Below are positions 1 through 10,200 of a stretch of DNA of 64,000 nucleotides, one piece after another. This DNA comes from Pomphorhynchus laevis. Lineage: Eukaryota; Acanthocephala; Palaeacanthocephala; Echinorhynchida; Pomphorhynchidae. The stretch lies in contig WNNJ02000507.1 of NCBI GenBank assembly GCA_012934845.2, forward strand, positions 62,001-126,000, in the 5' to 3' direction. Under the pieces are notes generated by a model that made no database searches, had not been told where the DNA came from, and saw only the letters and a list, made by a program, of their open reading frames with translations. The translations under genes were made by a program, and so were the position numbers. Within the stretch, counting starts at the first letter, position 1. The number at the start of each line of letters is the position of its first letter.

Positions 1-40
1 TTGCTCATCGCCGGTCTCATCTCCACCTACTACGTACCAA

Positions 41-1826
41 ATGCGACTCCTTTGGCAGCATAAAATCATCACTTCATTTAACACTAAGACTCTATGGAAT
101 ACTTTTAACTCAACCCTTGCTCGCTCCTCACCGCCGTGCAACATCAATCCCCATGATTATTCGTCATTTCTCAAGACCAAAGTATCAACGTTGCTCTCTC
201 ACAGCCCGATCTCTATCTTATCCCACATGGCCCCGCCTAGCCTTATTCTCCCGGAACTCTTTCATCTTCTCCCTGTCTCATCTGTTCTCATATCCTTGCC
301 CAGCAAAACCTCACCTGCCGATCCTCTGCCTACCCACATACTTAAATCCATATGCTTATCGATATCCCCTTTTCCCACAACCTTGTTTAACTCGTCCATC
401 CGCAGTCGTATATTCCCTTCTCACTGGAAATCCGCAATCGTTCGTCCCCTTCTTAAGAAGCAATCGCTCGACCTCTCCCTTCCTTCTAGCTATCGCCCCA
501 TTTCACTACTCCCTACTCTTTCTAAGCTCTTAGAACGCCTCATCTTAATACAGATCGACGCTTATCTCTCGTCATCCAATCTGTACCCTCCTTTCCAATC
601 CGCTTTCCGCTCTAATCACTCCACAGAAATCGCCTGCATTAAAGTTTACAACGACTTACTCATTTCTCGAGACAAGGCTCTATATAGTGTTCTCATATCC
701 CTCGACCTCTCATCCGCCTTCGACATTGTCGACCACTCCGTCCTCCTTTATCGTCTTCGTTATGATTACGGGTTTTCTTCTTTCTCCGTAGCATGGTTTG
801 TCTCATATCTATCCGACCGTTCGTTTCGCGTCTGTTCTAATTCATCATCCTCCCCTCCCATCCCTATTGTTTTGCGGGGTTCCACAAGGTTCAGTCCTAG
901 GTCCCCTGCTTTTCTCTGTTCTGCTTGGCGATCTCTCTCCGTTTATCAAACCATTTTCCTTTGACGTCATGCAATACGCCGATGACATCCTCATCTATGC
1001 TCATGCACCCGTACATGCATACACGATATCGGCATTCCTGCCTCCAACTGTCTCTCTTCTATCTACAAACGACTCTCCAATCTCCATCTCGTTCTAAACC
1101 CCCGAAAAGTCCAAAATAATGTGGATCCTCCCCGAAAAGTCCAAAATAATGTGGATCCTCCCCCGTAAACCAAACATATCTCCTCCCACTGTATATTTTG
1201 CCTCATCGATCATCACCATAGTCCACAATCTCACTTTCTTTGGCTTCTATTTCGATGATCACCTTTCCCTTAAACCCTTCGTCCTTGACAAGGTTTGCTC
1301 GTTTAACTTTATTCTCCGTGACATCCGCCGTATCCGCCTCCTTATCGACTTCCGTTCATGTATGTATCTTCTTTCATCGCTTATTTTCCTTAAAATCGAT
1401 TACTGCCTTAGCCTTTTCGCCAATTCTCCAAAATCGATCATCCTACCACTACAACGCATAATCATCACCGCCGTTCGAGTGCTCTTTCGTCTCCTTCGCT
1501 TCGACCACATATCATGCCCAACTCTCCTGGTCCATCCCATCTGCATCAAACTCCGCCTTCTTCTCGTAACTTTTCGTCTCATCGCTGTCGGCTCCCCATC
1601 GTTCATCAACCTTCCTTTCTTAGACGACACTCGCCCCACCTCGCTATCGCTGCGTACCCGTCATGCCCTCTTACTCCACGTTCCTAATTACTCCAACAAC
1701 TATAGTCTCCGATCCTTCCTCGTCGACGCCTCACTCGCCTGGAATCAAGTCCCTCTTGACGTCCGCCACGCTCCCTCCTTTATCCTATTCAAACACCTCC
1801 TACCTTTACACCTTCTCGACACATGA
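41..1826 (+). mobile_element. CR1/L2-like LINE, reverse transcriptase and C-terminal region
   Basis: This is the RT of a non-LTR retrotransposon of the CR1/L2 type. The fingers region reads ADPLPTHILKSI, then SYRPISLLPTLSKLLERLI, then LDLSSAFDIVDHSVLL (motif A, D-F-D). GVPQGSVLGPLLFS (motif B) follows near 860-920 and MQYADDILIYAH (catalytic YADD) near 968-1010. The C-terminal third (1260-1826) has the family's usual pattern of LIDFRSCMYLLSSLIFLKIDYC, an LQRII helix, a DHISCPTLL stretch and a final SLAWNQVPLDVR. The frame changes once between motif A (the frame of 41-964) and motif B (the frame of 798-1097), and again before 1119, so the copy is not translatable as it stands. No APE endonuclease is seen because the window starts inside the element. 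The family call is firm; the exact clade is less so. Confidence 0.85.
1099..1160 (+). repeat. 30-bp tandem duplication inside the LINE
   Basis: A 30-bp unit that starts CCCGAAAAGTCC and ends TGGATCCT occurs twice head to tail (starts at 1101 and 1131). It inserts a repeated MWILP-containing decapeptide just after the YADD region. It is a private duplication in this copy, since it breaks the usual spacing of the RT thumb. Confidence 0.85.
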
Positions 1827-1905
1827 TTTACATTTTTGTTTTGTTGTGGTCATGTAAGCGTGCGCTGGCACGCATTTGCCACGTTAAATAAATCTTTTTT
1901 TTACT
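1827..1905 (+). mobile_element. 3' UTR of the CR1/L2-like LINE
   Basis: The stop codon near 1826 is followed by a short tail with the stem-loop GCGTGC-GCTG-GCACGC (about 1858-1873), then TTGCCACGTTAAATAAAT and a T-rich run. The same layout ends the second LINE fragment at 2142-2185, so this is the conserved element end. Confidence 0.7.
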
Positions 1906-1959
1906 TTTCATACCCCTTCATTTCTCAACCTTCCTTTTCTTTGAAATTCCCTTCTTTTA

Positions 1960-2190
1960 CATGCCCCAAACAATTCTACCTCATTTGGACTCCGCTCCTT
2001 CCTGGTGGCTGCTTTTCTATCGTGGAATCATCTGCCCATTCATATACGCCAATCAACTTCCCTGCCGTGTTTCAAACGCTAAATCCGATCTCATTTAAAC
2101 AATTTATCTGCTTGACTTTTTCATTTTTGTTAGTGGACTTGTAAGCGTGCAGCTTGTACGCATTTGCCACTTTAAATAAATTTGTATTAT
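1960..2190 (+). mobile_element. Second, 5'-truncated CR1/L2-like LINE 3' end
   Basis: A separate LINE end follows directly. It encodes a piece like FLVAAFLSWNHLPIHIR (about 1998-2050), which matches the SLAWNQVPLDVR region of the preceding copy, and closes with the same 3' stem-loop (GCGTGC-AGCTT-GTACGC) and TTTAAATAAAT. The DNA differs clearly from the first copy, so it is a related subfamily rather than a recent duplication. Confidence 0.7.
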
Positions 2191-4068
2191 TATTACTTCT
2201 CTGAGTCATACAGACCACGTGAACAGGAAAATTGCAAAATATGCTTAGCGCATTGTAGAGATTAAACGTTCGATATTCATCCCACTTACCTTTTCAACTT
2301 CTGGAGGAATTGGTTTCTTAGCGCATAAGTTACTTAAATGGATCGCACATCAAAAGGCAATAAGGCACAAAGCCAGTTATTCGGCCTTTATCTCGATAAT
2401 TATGTCTAGAGTAATATATAATAACGGATCAATGTTTTGACTTAATGAACTATCGGTCCATTTGCGGGAACCTACAGTTGTGATTATTAGTATTTTGTTT
2501 TTAAAAAAATATTTATTTAAAAAAATTACTTCTGAATCTTGGCTTTATTTCTTTTGATTAGATTAACGACTTTCCTACAATAAGTAACTTTATTATTAGA
2601 GTTGGTGCTCTTTTAAATTTTTCACATAGATTGGTGTTTGGTTCATTAATATTTACAGGTCTATTATTTAGTGTATCATCTCTAAGATCGTGATAATACT
2701 AAACTATGACCTGTAATTAACAGTTGTTGATCTTGATCTAATACAATCAAACATCAACACCATATCTATGTTGGGTAGAGAAGCTGTAGTATTCGCGAAT
2801 CCATCGTACTCTATTGGTGAAAGTAGATCATCGATCACCTATTAATTTGTACCCAGGTTATAGTGTCATCGTCCTCAGAGATCAATCATTTAGGTATCCT
2901 AATTCAATTATTTAAAAATAGCGATACTAAACAAAGGTGTCGAAAGCTAGTCGAATGCTGCACTTGTTAAAATGTATCATAATGAATGTGCAGTTCAATC
3001 CAGTTTCCCGTACACGAAAAGCGAATTAAATTTACCTAAGAGAATAATTTGTTTCGGTAACAAGTTGTATACTAATATTACGAACCCGGGCTATCAAGTA
3101 GATTAGATTGATCGGATTTTTTATTGTGCGATAGCGATTGTTGATTTGGCATTCTGTTCATTTTTCAGATGACAGTGTCACAAAAGTCAGCTCACTTTAA
3201 AGATATCTTCATAAATGGTCCCTAAGCATTGAAGGTTTATCACATCGGTCGGCTAATGGAATCGATTGTCCTCAGAGACTGTTTTATGTTAAAGTATCGG
3301 TGACTTAAAGAATGCTCTGATAACCTAAATAAGATATTTTCATATTGATGATGTGTGACCTTTAATGGAAAAATTATATTTTAATTTTATAAAACCCCGT
3401 CTATTAACCAAATCTTCGAATTTTTTTTAATATATTTTATTGCGATTAAATATATTTTACATCCTCAGTTTGTTATAATTTGATTATAAAATTCATTATA
3501 TTTTCTGATTTTAATATTTATTTTGGTAAAAAATTTTAATATATTAATATTTGATAAAATTTGATGTTATCAATGATATATCATGTGTCATCAATGTTAT
3601 CAATGATATATAAACTTTGCTTAATTCGTAAGGATCACCAGTAGTAGTTTAACCAATCCATCACATTTTACTGTTTTCTTACTTCTTAATAAGTAAATAC
3701 TAAGCAAACGAATTGTAAGCAGTAGTTTTAATAACATAATCAATTTTAATTTTAAATAATATTATTGATACAAATAATTTTAAATAATATATTGAATTCT
3801 TATTAAATGTTTTTATCGTATAAATAAATACTTGCTTCTACATGGCAAGCGTTTAATTCGGCAATTTTTATAGTTTAAAGGATAGTTTGAACTAATGAGA
3901 GCTTAATATACTTGTTTTCATGATCTGAAACTAAACCTTTTTATATAAATAATATTTTAATCTATCAATTTTGTCATTAAACACGTTTGAAATTTGTCTT
4001 AAATTTCAATTTTAGATTTGATTTTTGCAATATTGTGTATAATCTGTAATTCAACAATCGTTTGACAA
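2191..4068. other. A+T-rich 5' flank of the TIA-1-like gene
   Basis: No coding region is recognised. The segment is unique-looking and A+T-rich. It holds one copy of a dispersed repeat of about 140 bp (3612-3752). No TATA-type promoter or spliced-leader acceptor can be singled out, so the transcription start of the downstream gene is unknown. Confidence 0.5.
3612..3752 (+). repeat. Dispersed ~140-bp repeat, copy 1
   Basis: The segment from AAACTTTGCTTAATTCG to the run AACATAATCAATTTT is repeated with few differences at 4624-4764. The ends carry short complementary words (TTAATTCG near one end, ACGAATTG near the other), which would suit a small non-autonomous (MITE-like) element. One copy lies upstream of the gene and the other in intron 2. 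Confidence 0.65.
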
Positions 4069-4248
4069 ATGGACTTAAGTGATAATGGCAAATTTCGTAA
4101 ACTGTATATTTTTACAAAGCGATTAGATCTTTATTATTCTTTATTTTCAAGGTATGTTGGTAATCTTGATGTGACTGTTAATGAGGAACTTCTGATAGCA
4201 TTGTTTGGTCAGTTGGGAACCGTCAAAGGATGTAAAATAATTCACGAG
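4069..4248 (+). CDS. TIA-1-like exons 1-2 (start of RRM1)
   Basis: Exon 1 (4069-4103) encodes [11 protein letters not shown] plus the first two bases of a Leu codon. A 48-bp intron (4104-4151, GTATAT...TCAAG) is removed, and exon 2 (4152-4248) restores LYVGNLDV, the RNP2 motif of RRM1. Reading straight through the tiny intron keeps an open frame but destroys RNP2, which is why splicing is preferred. Exon 2 ends IIHE before GTAACT. Confidence 0.85.
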
Positions 4249-7200
4249 GTAACTAAGATTGTTATATTTTTGTTATATTATATTATATTGTTATATAATA
4301 TATTTATAATATTGTCATTTTTTAAATCGCAATTTAGAAAGTAAATTGTATTTTATTCAATAATGTTTTTAAATTTTATTTTAAATTGTATATATAAAAA
4401 ATGTGTACACATTCATTCATTATTGTCGATTTTGGGTAAAAATGACATCTCTGAATCTATTTAAAATTCATTTTTTTTCTTCAAAAATTGTTAATTTTTG
4501 AAACAGAGAATGGAAAGAGTGGATTATCAAAATAATATGGTAACGTTTCAGCTTGTAGGCCTTTTTCAAAACATTTCCTTGTACATTTTGAATTTCCTTG
4601 TTACGTCATTTAAACTGATCAGTTATAAACTTTGTTTAATTCGTATGCATCACCAGTAGTAGTTTATCCAATCCATCACATTTTACTGTTTTCTAACTTC
4701 TTAATAAGTAAATACTAAGCAAACGAATTGTAAGCAGTAGTTTTAATAACATAATCAATTTTTTTATTTTACTATTTCAATCTGATTTTATTGAATTGTT
4801 TAATTCTTGTGAGCAAGACTGATAAAGCCAATTGGCGAAAGGTATTTAATAAATGTATGTATATAAACGTTTTTAATAAATGTTCTGATTGCTTTGCTAT
4901 CTCGTATACTGTATATAATTAGTATATAATATGATTATTTAATCGCACTGGAGATCCAATAATAAAATTTTTTTCAAAATATATGTATTGAAATTTAAAA
5001 AATTGAAATCTACAAAGAACGGTTCTCATTTTAAAGCTTTCGATGTAAATGGTCTTCTTCCTTATTGGATCTGAAGAACAATCTTAAAACGTAGATGAAG
5101 AAGACCATATAGGTCGAAAGCTTTGAAATAAGAACCATTCTTCGTGAATTTCGATATAATTTAAATATATATAACAGATGATTTTCATCTGAAACTGTTT
5201 AATCTGTGATTTTTTTTCTGAGAACAAATGTTCACTCTGTTATTTTATTTTCCTGCTGCTTTATTAATATTTATTACTTGATTTATTTCATTCTCAATAT
5301 TCATTCATTACTGGTCTCTCAAGTTCAACGTATAATTAGTTAATATTATGATTAACATTGGAATGCCTTTGTCTACTCATTTAAGATTGCAAGTCTTTTT
5401 GTCAAGTTATTCCTTTCATTGAATTCCATCAAAACTTTATTATCAACGACTGTCTATTTTTCTTTTCATAAATTATTTTATTTTTGAAATGCGTGATTTC
5501 AAAAATATCGGATTATGTATAAGATCATACTTTGCGGTCAGATATTATCCAGTTATTCGGTGATTGTTGTAATGAAGCAATAACTCATAATTATTATACA
5601 GCTGAGTGTTTTTACGTGCCCGTTTTTATTATTTTACTTAGATCAAAATACAAATTATTTAATTATTTGTGTTTTGATACGACGTTATTTCAACATTTCC
5701 TTAAATTTAGCCCAATAGCGATCCTTATGCTTTTATTGAATTCGAAGATCCTCATGTTGCTGCAGCTGCCTTATCTTCAATGAATAAACGGCTTTGTCTC
5801 GGAAAGGTATGTTAAATGTAATTTTTTGTAAATTATTTAAACTGTTTTTTTAAGGAAATGAAAGTGAATTGGGCAACAACTACGGGATATCAAGTTAAGC
5901 CCGAAGTTTCCCGTAAGTTGGATTGCTGTATTTCAGCTTGTTGTGATTGCTTTGATTTAACACGTCAGAATAAAACAATTTAAACGATTCGAATTTTATT
6001 TTTAGCATTTAATTTCAAAAATCTCATAATTTAAATTTCCTTTCCAATTAATTAATGATTTTGGTGTTTGTCGTAATTCTTCGTACTAAAAAAATATTTT
6101 TAGCAAATAGATCTAATCAAGGCAACTACCACATATTTGTTGGAGATCTTGCTCCCGAGATAGAATCACAACAGCTTCGTGATGCATTTGCACCATTCGG
6201 TGAAATATCGTATGTTTTATATTTTTACACATTGATCTCAGAATTGTTTTTAGTGACGTTAAAATTATGAGATTTCCAGATACACACAAGCCAAAAGGAT
6301 ATGGATTTGTTTCTTTTGCAAACCGAACTGTATGCATTAGACCGTCATTTTGTTTTTTACAAAATTCTTATAGGACGCTGAAAATGCGATATCTAGCATG
6401 AATGGTCAGTGGTTGGGTACTCGAAAAATCCGTACTAACTGGGCAACACGCAAAGTACAGCCTGGACAAGATAACTACAAATACAAAGGTATTTGTTGAT
6501 TATTAGATTAGATTATTAGATATACGTACGTAAATTATTCGATATACGTATGTATTGTACGTTGATTTTTAATTTAAAAATTAAAAATATATTTTTTATT
6601 TATTTAATTTCGATTTTTTTCATTTAGTTATATATTTTGTTAAAACACATTTAAAATTAAACTTATGTTCCTCGATCCAACATCAGTATGGCAGTACTAT
6701 TTTTAGATATTCTTATTTTTTAAAACATTCTTGTTTTAATGTTTTTAGTTTACATCGAATATTATTTTATATTTAGATATATTTTATTAATTTGAAATTT
6801 ATGGTGTAAAATTCGTTGATATTTTCAATATACCTAAGCGCTTTGCACATCAGTGATAATTTATTAAGTAAAGATTAATTAACTCTTTTTGATTGTTAAA
6901 CTCTCATGCTATTTTTGTAATTTATTGATAAACCCTTATTGATTGTTAAACTCTCATGATATTATTGTTGCTTAATACTTTCAGATATATAAATGCTAAC
7001 ATAAGATTGCCCAATATGACTCTATTCTCCATGTGACTCTTCTTCTCCATGTGACTCTTCTTCTCCATGTGACTCCCTTGTTCATTTTCCGTTGTTTTCC
7101 TTTAACTATGGCAGGTTTTTTTTAATTGTCGATTTTCTTATCTGGAATAAACTGATTTTTCCATCCGCTCAACTGCCTTATTTCCATCCTTTAATCACAG

Positions 7201-10200
7201 TCTCCGCACTTTTTGAGCCTTTATAATTAATCCAATTATTCACAAATTTTAAACTCTCCCACTCATCAACAACAACCTATTTGCATTGATCATACTTCAT
7301 TTTTTATGTTTTTGTTGTAAGTGTGAATTTGTAATTTAGTGGATTTGTAAGTTGATGTATATCCACAATGACCATTTTAATAAACCGGTACTATCATGAC
7401 CTTCAACAAATGCAATAGGTGCCATCTAGAGCATCTACTTTGACAGAACCATTACGTTTCATCTGATATCGTCTGAATGTGTTTAGATTATACGAATGTT
7501 CCAATTCGTATCCGAATTGAAACAATAGAAGAATTGAAACAATTGAAACAATTGAACAATAGAAGTTATATCTGCGATATAACTTCTACTTGTTCGAAAA
7601 CGTAGAACTTATTGACAGGTCAGGATACGGTAAAAGTACAATTACCCAATTAATTCAAAGACTTTATGATCCTATACACGGTCAAATACTTAGATGAAAT
7701 TAATTTAAAAGTGAAAATCGTTGTATAGAAGACATTTCTGAATTGTTGGTCAAGAACCGTACTTTTTGACTGGGAGTATTACAACCAAATGTAGTACTTG
7801 GAGCTACCAATTGAAATGCATTAATGCACGAAATAAAATAAGCAGCAAAAGCATCAAATATTCATAATTTTATATTGAAATTTCCTGAAGGTTACGATAC
7901 GCCTGTTGGTGATAAAGGATCTTTGTTAAGTGAAAGACAGAAGCAAATTATATGTATAGCGGGAGCAATAATTCATACGAATGTGTTCCAATTAATATTA
8001 TTATATTGTTATATTAATATATATAATTTATATTACCAATATTATAATTATTATATTATTATATATTAGAATATATAATAATATTTAATTTATATTGTTA
8101 ATATTATATTATTTCATTTATACGAATGTGTTCCAATTCGTATCCGAATTGAAACAATGTAAGTGGATGTATATTCACAATAGTCACTTTCAATAAACCT
8201 GTACTTTAAGGCACAATCTTGTTCGATTATCATGATCGCTGATATTCAGTGTGGTCTATACAATGTTGAGCAACAACTGTTAGACCATGTATATCGTCAA
8301 TTAACGGCTATATTAGTTTGATGTATTGAGTACAGAAACAACATTTTTGCTGCCGGTTTATACTTCACGTTTTCAATTTGTAAGATTTGATTAGGTATAC
8401 CATGCCGAAAGCCGAAGTGGCAAAATAAAATACTTTTCATTAATGAAGAATATAAAGTAACGGAATGAAATTTTTTTTAATAAAAACTACGAGATAACAG
8501 ACGTTGTATCAGAATAAGGATTAGAGGTCATCAGGGGAATATCGAAGAATTTGTTTCTTTATCTCTAAACGATCTAAAGATTAAAATTTTAAAAATTGAA
8601 TGATTTTAATACTTTTTGCGAGCTATTTCGAAAATATTTAATTAGATTAATTATCTACCAATGTATTTAATTTTAAATTATTCAAAAACCGGACTTGTAA
8701 AATAAGATAATCTTTATTCATGCATTAATAAAGAGTAACAAGTAAAGGAATAAAAATTTTATTTTTTTAATATAAACTAAAAAATATTTTTGATCTTGAT
8801 TATTTACATCTCTTAGACTAGTTCAGGTATTTGAACATTTTTCCAAATTATGAATTGCGATAGTCTTAAGTGATTTCAGATAAGCAGGTACACATTGGAG
8901 ACCTTAGTTTATTTTTATCTGTGTATTATTTATAATCGCCAGGTTCTTCATACTGAAATACGTTAGCAATCGGATTAAGAAAAGAAGAGTAGTGCTCCTT
9001 TTAAAAAACTTTGATGTCCGTATTCACTATTACGGATTGCAACCTTGGCGACAGTCTGTGTAATGCTGATTACATCGGGAATAGTCCTGGCAACAATCCT
9101 GGCGTTTTAAATTGTTAGTTTTTATTAGGTATACCATGCTGAAAGCATCGTATACCTAATACGCTAGCTTTGAACTTTTTATCAATTAAAGTATACTAAA
9201 TTTTATTATCTTGGAATGTATTTGGTCAGTATAAAAGCGCTATTTTTAAATTGATCTACCAAAACAGACTGATTTTTGTATTTTTACTTAATTGTAATAT
9301 TTAAAATATTTTAATATTTAATATTTAATTCTTAATTGAATTTAAGATTTAAAGTTTTGATTTATTATTCATTAAGTAAATAAAAATTTTTTACTTTCTA
9401 AGATGTAGTAGTTCAGTATTAATTTCAAAAATTATCTTATTTTTGCAGAACCAACAAGAAAACTGACATACGAAGAAGTTTGGACATGGACTAGCGATAC
9501 AAATACCAGCGTGTATTGCGGAGGCATTCTAGAGAATCCCGGAGTTTTACAATGTAATTTTTTGCCATTGCTATTTTTAATTTTTTGCAACAATTGATAT
9601 CAATTACACCCTAAACATTTCTGTATATTTATTTATTAACTCTTTCATGTAGTATTGATCAATTTCTACAAATTTGTTAATTTAACAAAATTATTTTTTA
9701 TGAACTGTAGCTTTCAGAATTTATTTTAGAACTTAAAATTTAGAGTTAAATGTTAAATGTGATTGATAATGATTTTATAACGACCAGTAAAGTTAATCAT
9801 ACTACTCTCGATTAAAAGTAGTATTAATAATGATATATATTATAATATTATTATATTAAATACTATATTAAATATATTAAATATAATATAATTAATAATA
9901 CTATGAATATTTTAAATATAAATAATTATAATATAAATATTATATATTTTTTCTAATATGAATATAATTAATATTTAAATATATCTATTATTATATTAAA
10001 TATATTATAATATTACATATAAACATAATAAATAATATTCTCGTTGTAGAATATTTGATTTATAATTTAATTCAACATATTATTGTAATATTTATAACTT
10101 GGATTAAATATAATATAACGCTGTTATGTCGTGTTCACAAATAAGAGTCAAAACTCGAAACTCCTTCATACAACCTCTTTTCAAATGCAAGATTACAACT

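Noticed and set aside
1400-1639. Minus-strand frame rich in Arg within the LINE
   Set aside because: Shadow of the LINE coding strand, whose RT frame is clear.
4104-4344. Open frame reading through 4104-4151 and past 4248
   Set aside because: Splicing restores the LYVGNL motif at the first point and matches TIA-1 at the second; the read-through sequence is A+T-rich and unlike the family.
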